From Mumia flava (GTDB lineage Bacteria > Actinomycetota > Actinomycetes > Propionibacteriales > Nocardioidaceae), in assembly GCF_002797495.1 (NCBI RefSeq), contig NZ_PGEZ01000004.1, positions 1 through 64,000 of the forward strand: 64,000 nucleotides of DNA, given 5' to 3'. The position numbers and the translations under genes were made by a program. The notes beneath the pieces are model-generated. The model saw only the letters and a program-made list of their open reading frames with translations, made no database searches and was not told where the DNA came from. Each line of letters opens with the position of its first letter. The first letter of the stretch is position 1. This document shows positions 50,166 to 57,934 of the stretch, in pieces.

Positions 50166-51547
50166 GCGCGCGGACGATGAGCACCGCGACGCCGAGCGAC
50201 CCCGCACACGAACGTGCGCAGCGCCTCCAGCAGCTCGTCCGCGACGCGACGGGGACGGCCGGACCCGTGCTGCTGGAGCGCCTGACCGGAGGCGCGAGCC
50301 GGGAGACGCTCGCCGTGACCACGGGCGACGGCGACGAGCAGCAGCTCGTCCTGCGGATCGACGAGACCGGCGGGCTCGGAGGCGTCAGCCTGCAGGTCGA
50401 GGCCGCCGCGATGCGTGCCGCCGACGACGCCGGGGTCGCGGTCCCGAGGGTCCACGCCGTCGGGACGGACCCCGCCCTCGGCGCCGCGTACATGCTGATG
50501 GACCGCATCGACGGCGAGACGATCGCACGCCGCATCCTGCGCGACGACCGCTTCGCGGCGGCCCGCACAGGGCTGGTCGGTGAGCTCGGCGCCACCCTCG
50601 CCCGCCTGCACACGATCGAGGTCGGTGACGACCTGCTCGCTCCTGCGCCGGAGCCGCTCGCCGCGCTCGACGACCTCGCCGGGGCTCGCCCACCAGCGCC
50701 GGGGCTCGCACTCGGCCTGCGCGCTCTGCACGACGAGCGTCCCGAGCCGGGCGCAGAGTGCCTCGTGCACGGCGACTTCCGCCTGGGCAACCTGATGGTC
50801 GGCCCCGACGGCCTGCGCGCGGTGCTCGACTGGGAGCTGGTGCACCGCGGCGACCCGGTCGAGGATCTCGGCTGGTTGTGCGCGAAGGTCTGGCGCTTCG
50901 GTTCGCCGCACCCGGCCGGCGGTCTGGGGACACGCGACGAGCTCCTCGACGCGTACGCCGAGGTCGCCGGGTGGCGCCCGTCCGACGCGCGGCTGGCGTG
51001 GTGGGAGCGCTACGCGACGGTGCGGTGGGGGCTGATGTGCCGCGTCCAGGCAGACCGACACCTCAGCGGTGCCGAGCGGTCGATGGAGATGGTCGCGATC
51101 GGGCGCCGGTCCGCGGAGCAGGAGTTCGACGTGCTGCTCGGGCTCGGCCTCGACCACCCCCACGAGACGCGCGAGGTCCTCGACGACGCGCCGCCCGCCG
51201 CCACCGGGCCGTACGGGAGCCCGACGAGCGACGACCTGCTCGACGGGCTGCTCCACTTCCTCGGTACGGAGGTGGTGCCGGCGGGCGGGAGCGTCGGCTT
51301 CCAGGCCCGTGTCGCCACGAACCTGGCGCGCACCGTCCGCCGCGAGGCACGGCTCGGCGAGGAGCACCGCGCGCGCCACCGCGTACGCCTGGACCGGCTC
51401 GGCGTCGCCGACGACGACGAGCTGAGCCGCGCCATCGTGACGGGGTCGCTCGACGACCGCTGGGAGGCGGTCGCCGAGGTCGTGCGGGAGAGCGTGCGGG
51501 ACCGGCTCGCGGTGGCCAACCCCGCGCACACCGCGCAGCCGGGATGA
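50162..51547 (+). CDS. APH-family kinase fused to DUF6285
   Basis: A 461-residue fusion. Residues 1-350 are an aminoglycoside/choline-kinase-type phosphotransferase: nucleotide site near LTGGASRETLAV, catalytic HGDFRLGNLMV (Asp205) and Mg-binding VLDWELVHRGDP (Asp223). This sub-group is the one linked to acyl-CoA dehydrogenases. Residues about 359-461 are a DUF6285 domain (DDLLDGLLHFLGTEVVPAGG through NPAHT), usually a separate neighbouring gene. Starts at GTG 50162 overlapping the dehydrogenase stop by GTGA. Predicted to phosphorylate a hydroxyacyl-CoA in the same pathway. Confidence 0.88.
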   Translation: MSARTMSTATPSDPAHERAQRLQQLVRDATGTAGPVLLERLTGGASRETLAVTTGDGDEQQLVLRIDETGGLGGVSLQVEAAAMRAADDAGVAVPRVHAVGTDPALGAAYMLMDRIDGETIARRILRDDRFAAARTGLVGELGATLARLHTIEVGDDLLAPAPEPLAALDDLAGARPPAPGLALGLRALHDERPEPGAECLVHGDFRLGNLMVGPDGLRAVLDWELVHRGDPVEDLGWLCAKVWRFGSPHPAGGLGTRDELLDAYAEVAGWRPSDARLAWWERYATVRWGLMCRVQADRHLSGAERSMEMVAIGRRSAEQEFDVLLGLGLDHPHETREVLDDAPPAATGPYGSPTSDDLLDGLLHFLGTEVVPAGGSVGFQARVATNLARTVRREARLGEEHRARHRVRLDRLGVADDDELSRAIVTGSLDDRWEAVAEVVRESVRDRLAVANPAHTAQPG

Positions 51548-51620
51548 CCGGGGCGGGCGCCGGGCACCGCGGCCGGCGGCTGCCCGCGCCCTATGATGTG
51601 GCCAGGCCGAGGGAGGCGGG

Positions 51621-52247
51621 ATGACGACGGACCGGAGCGCGACCGCAGCAGGGACGTCGCGCGACTGGCGCACGTTCGAGCCCGTGCCGTTGACCCCGAT
51701 CCTCGCCGGTGCCCTGGAGGCGTTCTACGAGCACGGATACCACGGCACGACCGTCCGCGACATCGCGCGACGTGTCGGCGTGACCGTCCCGGCGCTCTAC
51801 TACCACCACCCGAGCAAGGAGGCGCTGTTCGTCACGCTCCTCCTGCTCGGGACCGACGACGTCGCCGACCGTGCCGAGGCTGCAGTCGCGGACGCCGACG
51901 ACGCGGTGCAGGCGCTGTCCAACCTGACCGAGGTGGTGGTGCTGCACATGACCACGCGCCACAAGCTCGCGGCGCTCGACCTGGAGGCGCGCTACCTCGG
52001 GCAGGAGAGCCGCGCCCGGTACGCGGCCCCGCGCCGGCGCATCGACGCGCTGGTCGACCGGGTCGTTGCCGACGGGGTGGAGAGCGGGCAGTTCCACCCG
52101 ACCGACGTGCACGAGGCGGCTCGGGCCCTGCTCGGGATGTGGCAGTCGATCGCGCGGTGGTTCCGTGACGACGGCACGCTCAGCGGCGAGGAGATCGCCG
52201 CCCGCTACGTGCCGCTGTCCCTCGCCACCGTCGGCCACGGCGGCTGA
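51621..52247 (+). CDS. TetR-family regulator, likely controlling the acyl-CoA operon
   Basis: A 208-residue TetR protein: helix-turn-helix ILAGALEAFYEHGYHGTTVRDIARRVGVTVPALYYHHPSKEALF, then a C-terminal domain with HKLAALDLEARYLGQESRARYAAPRRR. GTTVRDIA and LYYHHPSKE are typical of fatty- and steroid-metabolism regulators such as KstR2 and FadR. It is the last gene of acyl-CoA dehydrogenase, APH-DUF6285, TetR and may bind the palindromes at 48872 and 55464. GGGAGGCGGG precedes ATG 51621. Confidence 0.85.
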   Translation: MTTDRSATAAGTSRDWRTFEPVPLTPILAGALEAFYEHGYHGTTVRDIARRVGVTVPALYYHHPSKEALFVTLLLLGTDDVADRAEAAVADADDAVQALSNLTEVVVLHMTTRHKLAALDLEARYLGQESRARYAAPRRRIDALVDRVVADGVESGQFHPTDVHEAARALLGMWQSIARWFRDDGTLSGEEIAARYVPLSLATVGHGG

Positions 52248-52254
52248 GCCCGAC

Positions 52255-52299
52255 GGCTCGGCTCGGCTCGGCCCGGCGGCTCGGCCCGACGGCTCGGTG
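52255..52299. repeat. GGCTCG-rich short repeat region
   Basis: Seven scattered GGCTCG or GGCCCG hexamers in 45 bases after the TetR stop form an imperfect microsatellite. Confidence 0.6.
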
Positions 52300-52417
52300 G
52301 TCGATCCCGCCGCGGTCCAGGAAGCGCCCCGCGCGATGGAGGCGAACGACGCGAAGAGCCGAGCTGTCGGTCTGATGTCCCGAGACATCACAGATCCAGA
52401 CTGTCGGTGTCCCGCCG

Positions 52418-52423
52418 TAGTCT
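52418..52423 (+). promoter_or_regulatory. Leaderless -10 element of the DUF222-HNH gene
   Basis: TAGTCT ends 6 bases before the ATG at 52430. Confidence 0.5.
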
Positions 52424-52437
52424 GTACACATGTTCGA
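52422..52437. promoter_or_regulatory. LexA (SOS) box candidate over the start codon
   Basis: CTGTAC-ACAT-GTTCGA. The right half is a perfect mycobacterial SOS half-site (GTTCGA); the left half has three of six bases of TCGAAC. The ATG start lies in the spacer and right arm. Some 13E12 genes are under LexA control in M. tuberculosis. Confidence 0.4.
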
Positions 52438-54019
52438 ATCGGTGTCGCCTTCGACGGTTGTGGAGGCTCTGCGCAGCCGGGTGGTCGACGCCGTCGACGG
52501 GGTGCTCGAGCAGATCGCCGCGCTCGACCCGGGTGATGTCGCGATGGGGGCCGCGGAGGTCGAGGTGGTCGCGCTGTGCGAGCGGCTGGTGCGGGTGACG
52601 CAGGCGACGCAGACGACCGCGGTCGCGGCGCTCGAGGCGCGGCGGCGTGCGGTCACGCATGTGCCGCAGCACGAGGAGACGATCGAGCGGTCGCTGCGCA
52701 CCGAGGTGGCGATGGCACGCCAGGTCTCGGCGTCGGCGTCGGGCCAGTCGCTGTTCGAGTCGCGGATGCTGCAGGAGCTGCCGTCGACGGCCGCGCTGTT
52801 CGAGCAGGGTGCGATCTCTGTCGGTGTGGTGCGGGAGGTGTGCCGTGAGGTGCAGTTCCTCTCCGCCGAGCACCGTGCGCGTCTCGACTCCGAGCTCGCC
52901 GAGAGCCTCGGGTCCCTGACCCCGAAGCGCGCGGGCAAGGCAGCCCGGCGGCTGACCCTTGCCCTCGATCCGCACGCGGGCTACGTCCGGACCATGCGGG
53001 CACGGGGCGAGCGGCAGGTGAGCCTGACCCGCGAGCTCGACACGATGGCGACGCTGCGGGTCTACGGCCCGGCCGAGCAGCTCGCAGCGGCCTACCACGC
53101 CCTCGACGACCACGCGAGCGCCCGACGGGCCGACGGGGATCCCCGCACCGTGTCGCAGCTGCTCGCCGACACCGCGCTCGAGCGGCTCACCGGTGCCGCG
53201 GTCGACACCGACGGCCGGGCGCCGATCCGCACCGAGATCAGCCTCCTCATGCGACCCGAGACGCTCTTCGGCACCGAGGACACACCGGCGGTCCTGGACG
53301 GCTACGGAGCCGTCCCGGCCGAGCTGGCCCGTGAGCTGGTCACCGACGCGGGAGCCACGGCCTGGATCCGCCGCCTGTTCACCCGCGCCGACGGGCAGCG
53401 GCTGTCGCACGCGGATCCACGACGTCGCCGGTTCCCACCCGCGGTCGCACGGCTCGTCCGCTCGGTCGACGCCGAGTGCCTGCGGCCCTGGTGCGACTGC
53501 CGGGCCCGTGACATCGACCACCGCCTGCCCCACCATCGAGGCGGCCCGTCGACAGGAGCGAACGCCGACCCGGCCTGCCGCGGCAGCAACCAGACCAAGG
53601 AAGCGCACGGCTGGCGCGTCACCGGCGAGACCAGTGGCCCACCACCCGACCAGCCAACCCCCGACAAGCCAACCCCGAAGAGACCAGACCCGAGCACGCC
53701 AGCCCCGAACAGACCAGACCCGAGCACGCCAGCCCCGAGCAGACCAGACCCGAACAGGCGAGACTCCCTGCACGGCGGGGTCGCCGACGCCCCACGCGTG
53801 GTCACCTGGACGACCCCCACCGGACACCGCTACACCTCGACGCGACCCGGTCCACACGGTCACGGACCAACGATGATCGTGACAAGACCCCCGACCTCAC
53901 CGCTCGAGCGACGGCTGTGCTCGATGGTCCGTCAAGCACGCCTCGATCACGAGAACGCCGACGCCAGAGCGGCATGGGACGAAGCAACACACCTGCCCGA
54001 CGACCCGCCCCACGACTGA
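52430..54019 (+). CDS. DUF222/HNH endonuclease-domain protein (13E12 type), full length
   Basis: A 529-residue protein. The DUF222 helical domain covers residues 1-320 (VVEALRSRVVDAVDGVLEQI and ELDTMATLRVYGPAEQLAAAYHALDDHA), then an HNH domain near 355-400 with LRPWCDCRARDIDHRLPHHRGGPST and NADPACRGSNQTKEAHGW. The C-terminus is a Pro/Asp/Arg linker from a 30-bp repeat and a final helical segment. Same family as the gene at 1. Its start codon lies in an SOS-box-like palindrome. Function of the nuclease unknown. Confidence 0.88.
   Translation: MFESVSPSTVVEALRSRVVDAVDGVLEQIAALDPGDVAMGAAEVEVVALCERLVRVTQATQTTAVAALEARRRAVTHVPQHEETIERSLRTEVAMARQVSASASGQSLFESRMLQELPSTAALFEQGAISVGVVREVCREVQFLSAEHRARLDSELAESLGSLTPKRAGKAARRLTLALDPHAGYVRTMRARGERQVSLTRELDTMATLRVYGPAEQLAAAYHALDDHASARRADGDPRTVSQLLADTALERLTGAAVDTDGRAPIRTEISLLMRPETLFGTEDTPAVLDGYGAVPAELARELVTDAGATAWIRRLFTRADGQRLSHADPRRRRFPPAVARLVRSVDAECLRPWCDCRARDIDHRLPHHRGGPSTGANADPACRGSNQTKEAHGWRVTGETSGPPPDQPTPDKPTPKRPDPSTPAPNRPDPSTPAPSRPDPNRRDSLHGGVADAPRVVTWTTPTGHRYTSTRPGPHGHGPTMIVTRPPTSPLERRLCSMVRQARLDHENADARAAWDEATHLPDDPPHD
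53681..53752. repeat. 30-bp tandem repeat encoding RPDPSTPAPN
   Basis: Units at 53681-53710 and 53711-53740 differ by one base; a third partial copy follows. They lie in the proline-rich linker of the DUF222-HNH gene. Confidence 0.88.
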
Positions 54020-54140
54020 CCCGTTGCCCTCGACTCGCCCCTGAGCCCAGGCACCCGGGCTGAGCCCTCGCGGTCGCCCTCGGGTGAGGCGCGCCGTGGG
54101 CGGTGGGTCGCCTCGCCTCGCCGCGCGCCGCTGCCGACTC

Positions 54141-54203
54141 TCAGCCGACCGAGTGCAGGCAGAGCACGTTCCCCTCGGAGTCCTTGAACCACGCCGCGGC
54201 CGG
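54141..54203 (-). pseudogene. Remnant of a VOC-family gene (C-terminal 20 codons)
   Basis: In one frame PAAAWFKDSEGNVLCLHSVG then a stop. AAWFKD-EGN-L-LH is the C-terminal signature of glyoxalase/VOC proteins. The frame is closed by a TGA directly upstream, and a neighbouring frame reads AYPGAYLETNPD, which may be further remnant material shifted by one base. No start or full domain survives. Confidence 0.5.
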
Positions 54204-54267
54204 TCAGGATTGGTCTCGAGGTACGCGCCGGGGTACGCGGACGTGTCCTTTCGCTCGGCGCTGCGCC

Positions 54268-55443
54268 TCAGAGGCGCTCGACGACGGTCGCGTTGGCCAT
54301 GCCGCCGCCCTCGCACATCGTCTGGAGACCGTAGCGCCCGCCGGTCGCCTCGAGGTGGTTCACCAGGGTGGCCAGCAGGCGCGTCCCCGAGGCCCCGAGC
54401 GGGTGGCCGAGCGCGATCGCGCCACCGCGGGGGTTCAGCTTCTCCGGGTCGGCGTTGAGCTCCTGGGCCCACGCCAGCGGCACCGGCGCGAACGCCTCGT
54501 TCACCTCGTACGCGTCGATGTCGTCGATCGCCAGCCCGGCCCGCTCGAGCACCTTCTGGGTCGCCGGGATCGGCCCGGTGAGCATGATCTCGGGGTCCGA
54601 TCCGCACACCGCGAAGCTGTGCAGCGCGGCGCGCGGGGTCAGCCCGAGGGCCGCGGCCGTGTCCTCGCCCATCAGCAGCGCGGCCGATGCGCCGTCGGTC
54701 AGCGGCGAGGAGTTGCCCGGCGTGATCACCCAGTCGATCTCCGGATACTGCTCGGAGTAGCGGTCGTTCGCGAACGCGGGACGCAGGCCGCCGAGGCCCT
54801 CGGCCGTCGTGCTCGCCCGCACCGTCTCGTCGGCGGCGTGCACGGTGCCGTCCGGCAGCGTGACCGGCACGATCTCGTCGGCGAACCTCCCGCTCGTCGT
54901 GTGCTCCGCGGCGAGCCGGTGCGAACGCGCGGCGTAGGCGTCGACCTCTCCGCGCGAGAGCTTCCACCGCGACGCGATCAGCTCGGCGCCGATCCCCTGC
55001 GGGGGCAGGCTGGCGAAACGTTGGGCGAGCGGCCCGAACGGGTCTCCGTCCATGGTCGGCGTGCCCATGGGCACCCGGCTCATCGACTCCACGCCGCAGG
55101 CGATGGCCACGTCGTACGCGCCGGCCATGATGCCCTGCGCGGCGAAGTGCACGGCCTGCTGGCTGGAGCCGCACTGCCGGTCGATCGTCGTCGCGGGGAC
55201 GGTCTCGGGGAAGCCCGCCGTCAGCAGGGCCGTGCGGCCGATGTTGAGTGCCTGGTCGCCGGCCTGGTCGACGCAGCCGGCGATCACGTCGTCGACCTTC
55301 CCTGCCTCGACGCCGGTGCGCTCGATCAGCGCGGTGAGCGTGGTGGCGAGCAGCTCGGCGGGATGCACCCCGGACAGGGCGCCGCCGGGCTTGCCCTTGC
55401 CGGAGGCGGTTCGGACGACGTCGACGATCACGGCACGGCGCAT
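54268..55443 (-). CDS. Acetyl-CoA C-acyltransferase (thiolase)
   Basis: A 391-residue thiolase. Active-site Cys in TTIDRQCGSSQQA, His in NPRGGAIALGHPLGASGTRLL, and the second Cys in LQTMCEGGGMANA; RTASGKGKPGG opens the chain. Catalyses the last step of beta-oxidation or the reverse condensation. ATG 55443 has AGAGG upstream, and a palindrome at 55464-55485, shared with the acyl-CoA dehydrogenase operon, covers the promoter. The same TetR protein may control both. Confidence 0.92.
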   Translation of the reverse strand: MRRAVIVDVVRTASGKGKPGGALSGVHPAELLATTLTALIERTGVEAGKVDDVIAGCVDQAGDQALNIGRTALLTAGFPETVPATTIDRQCGSSQQAVHFAAQGIMAGAYDVAIACGVESMSRVPMGTPTMDGDPFGPLAQRFASLPPQGIGAELIASRWKLSRGEVDAYAARSHRLAAEHTTSGRFADEIVPVTLPDGTVHAADETVRASTTAEGLGGLRPAFANDRYSEQYPEIDWVITPGNSSPLTDGASAALLMGEDTAAALGLTPRAALHSFAVCGSDPEIMLTGPIPATQKVLERAGLAIDDIDAYEVNEAFAPVPLAWAQELNADPEKLNPRGGAIALGHPLGASGTRLLATLVNHLEATGGRYGLQTMCEGGGMANATVVERL

Positions 55444-55463
55444 GGCGGGGGCCTCTCTGGTGG

Positions 55464-55485
55464 ATTGACTGAGCGCTCGCTCAAT
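55464..55485. promoter_or_regulatory. Operator palindrome upstream of the thiolase
   Basis: ATTGA-ct-GAGCGCTC-gc-TCAAT: a 22-bp palindrome with 18 symmetric positions, 21 bases before the thiolase ATG. Same core as at 48872-48893. Confidence 0.75.
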
Positions 55486-55593
55486 TCTGGGAGCAGGAGA
55501 GATCGCTGTCAAGGCACCGCAGGACCGCGACCGCCGTGTCTCGGCCGACCTCGCTGCGGGCATGCTCGCCCCGGTCCGCGCTCGCCCGAGCAC

Positions 55594-55633
55594 GACGACG
55601 GCCGGCCCGGCGGGAGCCGGACCGGCCGTCGTC
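55594..55633 (-). terminator. 18-bp hairpin terminator of ssrA
   Basis: GACGACGGCCGGCCCGGC pairs with its complement (one G-U on the minus strand) around a 4-base loop, 34 bases past the tmRNA 3' end. Confidence 0.7.
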
Positions 55634-55667
55634 GACCGTGCGGGGCACCGTCGCGAACGACGGCGGA

Positions 55668-56039
55668 TGGTGGAGCTGGCGGGAATCGAACCCGCGTCCT
55701 CCAGCGCAGGACCAGGACTTCTCCGAGCGCAGTTCGTCATGTCGTGTTCTCAGCCCCGACGCTCGGACGAACACGTCGTCGACAGGCTCAGTCGCTGTGA
55801 ATGTCCCCTGTCAGTCCCGCGACCGGACTAACAGAGCAAGCCTCCTAGCTGAGGCCGGTGACTGGGACGGAGGCGCTCCCAGGCCGACCCTTCGCGGTAC
55901 TCGCCTCAGGCGGCGAGAGCGAAGTCAGTGCGCTTGGAATCGGCACTTGTTGTTTTCCAAGGAACGTTCACGAGATGACCTTGGATTCTCGGCTCGCTTC
56001 TCCTGATTCGTACGACCGAAGTCGAAACCGATCAGCCCC
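55668..56039 (-). ncRNA. ssrA: tmRNA (trans-translation ribosome rescue)
   Basis: 372 nt. The 5' end GGGGCTGATCGGTTTCGACT pairs with the 3' GCCAGCTCCACCA, and the third pair is G-U, the alanine-tRNA identity element. The 3' T-loop region reads GGGTTCGATTCCCGCC. The tag frame resumes at GCC 55944-55942 and ends at TGA 55908-55906, encoding ADSKRTDFALAA; the LAA end is the protease degron. It works with SmpB, whose gene is 2 kb away. CCA is encoded. Confidence 0.97.
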
Positions 56040-56135
56040 GCTGTGATGTTGTCAAAACGCGCCGGTGGAACCGACGCCTGAACTCTACCCCGCACAACCC
56101 GCCCCGGACGAACGGTATTCCCGGCGCGGCCGATC

Positions 56136-56141
56136 TACCCT
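56136..56141 (+). promoter_or_regulatory. Leaderless -10 element of the M23 lipoprotein gene
   Basis: TACCCT ends 6 bases before the GTG at 56148. Confidence 0.5.
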
Positions 56142-56147
56142 GCACGA

Positions 56148-56873
56148 GTGAGGCCGTGCGTATGGCTCCTGCTGGCGGCCGTGCTCGCCGCCGGGTGCGC
56201 GGGCACGGACGGCGACACTGCGCGCAGCGACGGCGGCTCGTCCGCGAACGCCGTCGTTCCTGCTGCGAGCGCATCCACCACCGCGGCCCGGCCGGCGGCC
56301 TCCTCGGCGCCGCAGCGGACCGCCGACCGCACGACTCCCCGTACGACGCCCCGCGCGGAACCCCGCCGGGCGTGCCGGTCGGGACCGCGCCGGACGGCCG
56401 ACGGCACGCGCCGGTTCTGGACGAAGGACAGGCGGTGCTACACCTCGCGCTGGTACGCAGGCGCCCACCGCCGCATGATCCCGTTCGGCTGCACCCGCGC
56501 TCCCTGGTATCCGCCGTCGTCACGCTGCGCCCGGGGCCGCGGCTTCCACCACGGCCTCGACCTCGCGATGCGCAAGGGCACGAAGGTGTACGCGGGCGTG
56601 CGGGGACGGATCGTGACCCGCGGGCTCGGGTCCGCGTACGGCAGCCGTGCGGTGATCATCCGCTCGCGCGGCCGCGACGTCCTGCTCGGACACCTGCGAT
56701 CGCGTCGGGTGTCCCACGGCGACCGGGTCCGTCGCGGCGACCTGGTCGGCCGATCCGGGGCGCGGGGCGCGCCGGACGGCCCGCACCTGCACGTCGAGGT
56801 CCGCCCGGCCCGGGGGTCGTACCTGTCGGCCGTCAGCCCGCGTCGGGTGCTGCGCCTACGCGTGGCGGGGTGA
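56148..56873 (+). CDS. M23 (LytM) peptidase lipoprotein
   Basis: A 241-residue exported lipoprotein: signal MRPCVWLLLAAVLAAGCAG with a lipobox, an Ala/Thr/Pro disordered linker, then an Arg-rich region and an M23 domain with HHGLDLA and the His-x-His of PHLHVEVRP. The first zinc His in HHGLD pairs with Asp; compared with active LytM enzymes the HxxxD and HxH are present, so activity is likely. GTG 56148 is 6 bases after TACCCT. Its stop is directly followed by a REP-like element. Confidence 0.87.
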   Translation: MRPCVWLLLAAVLAAGCAGTDGDTARSDGGSSANAVVPAASASTTAARPAASSAPQRTADRTTPRTTPRAEPRRACRSGPRRTADGTRRFWTKDRRCYTSRWYAGAHRRMIPFGCTRAPWYPPSSRCARGRGFHHGLDLAMRKGTKVYAGVRGRIVTRGLGSAYGSRAVIIRSRGRDVLLGHLRSRRVSHGDRVRRGDLVGRSGARGAPDGPHLHVEVRPARGSYLSAVSPRRVLRLRVAG

Positions 56874-57000
56874 GGGTCTCGATCGCTCGCTCCGCTCGCG
56901 CCTCGACCAGCGGATGGGTGACCCTCGCGCCTCGACCAGCGGATGGGTGACCCTCGCGCCTCGACCAGCGGATGGGTGACCCTCGCGCCTCGACCAGCGG
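56874..57000. repeat. REP-like element plus 29-bp tandem repeat (3.6 copies)
   Basis: GGGTCTCGATCGCTCGCTCC followed by GCTC occurs immediately after the M23 stop; then 29-bp units starting GCGCCTCGACCAGCGGATGG at 56898, 56927, 56956 and a partial at 56985. No spacers, so not CRISPR. Lies between two converging genes. Confidence 0.85.
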
Positions 57001-57007
57001 GAGGAGC

Positions 57008-57934
57008 TCAGGCGTCGAACAGCGCCAGGCCGTTGCGCCAGAGGACGTCGCGCAGCCAGTCGTCACCGAGGTCGAGCCGCGCGAGCGCCTCGACCTGGTG
57101 GGCGTACGCGTACGGGATGTTCGGGAAGTCCGACCCGAGCAGCACCCGCGGCTGCAGGTCCTTCAGGCGCCCCAGGTCGTCGGTCGGGAACGGCGTGGTC
57201 TCCTCGGTGAAGTCGGTGAAGACCATCGTGGTGTCGAGCCGCACGTTCGGGTAGCGCTCGGCGAAGTCGAGGAACGCGCCGTACTCCGGCACGCCCATGT
57301 GCGCCACGATCATCGGCAGCGTCGGGAACGCCGCCAGCACACGTCCGATCAGCTCCGGCCCGGTGAACCTCCCCGGCGCCGGTCCCGAGCCCGCGTGCAC
57401 GACGACCGGTGTCTGCGAGTCGGTCAGCGCACCCCACACCTCGTCGAGCATCGGGTCGGTCGGGTCGAACTCCCCCACCTGGATGTGCGTCTTGAAGATC
57501 TCGGTCCCGGCGTCGATCCGCGCGCGGACGTACGCCCCGGCCTCCGGCTCCGGGTAGAAGGTGGCGCTGCGCAGGGCGTTGCCGTAGGTGTCGGCGAAGT
57601 CCGCGGCCCAGTCGTTCAGGAACTCCGCGATCCCCGGCTTGTGCGCGTACGGCAGCGCGGAGAAGCGGAGCACCCCCATCCGCTCCAGGTGCGCGACCCG
57701 CTCCCCGTCCGACCAGCGGTAGGTGATCGGCCACTCGCGGCCCGTCAGCGGGCCGGCGGCGTCGAAGTACGACCACACCTTCTGCATCACCCGCGGCGGG
57801 AGGAAGTGCACGTGAGCGTCGAACAGCCCCGGGATCCCGAGCCGTGCGCAGAACTCCGGGAGCCCGTCATCGGACAACGCAGCATCCGACAACGCAGCAT
57901 CGGACAACGCAGCGCCCGGAAGGGGGTCGGTCAT
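57008..57934 (-). CDS. Amidohydrolase (TIM-barrel metal-dependent hydrolase)
   Basis: A 308-residue amidohydrolase-2 family protein. Metal ligands: HVHF (DAHVHFLPP), then HIQVGEFD, a later VVHAGSG, and the catalytic Asp in [11 protein letters not shown]. The fold is that of decarboxylating or hydrolytic enzymes such as ACMSD and predicted metal-dependent hydrolases; substrate unknown. ATG 57934 overlaps the smpB stop by ATGA, so it is translationally coupled to smpB. The N-terminus carries a 15-bp repeat (ALSDA) of unknown use. Confidence 0.85.
   Translation of the reverse strand: MTDPLPGAALSDAALSDAALSDDGLPEFCARLGIPGLFDAHVHFLPPRVMQKVWSYFDAAGPLTGREWPITYRWSDGERVAHLERMGVLRFSALPYAHKPGIAEFLNDWAADFADTYGNALRSATFYPEPEAGAYVRARIDAGTEIFKTHIQVGEFDPTDPMLDEVWGALTDSQTPVVVHAGSGPAPGRFTGPELIGRVLAAFPTLPMIVAHMGVPEYGAFLDFAERYPNVRLDTTMVFTDFTEETTPFPTDDLGRLKDLQPRVLLGSDFPNIPYAYAHQVEALARLDLGDDWLRDVLWRNGLALFDA
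57871..57915. repeat. 15-bp tandem repeat in the amidohydrolase N-terminus
   Basis: Three units of CGGACAACGCAGCAT (minus strand: encoding Leu-Ser-Asp-Ala-Ala) near the amidohydrolase N-terminus. Copies differ by one or two bases. Confidence 0.85.

Noticed and set aside
56874-56897. Third copy of the acyl-CoA operator
   Set aside because: It shares GATCGCTCGCTC with the operator but lacks the flanking TTGACT and TCA symmetry, and it follows a gene end. It fits the REP-like family instead.
56898-57000. Possible CRISPR array
   Set aside because: The 29-bp units are directly joined with no spacers, and no cas genes are near. It is a plain tandem repeat.
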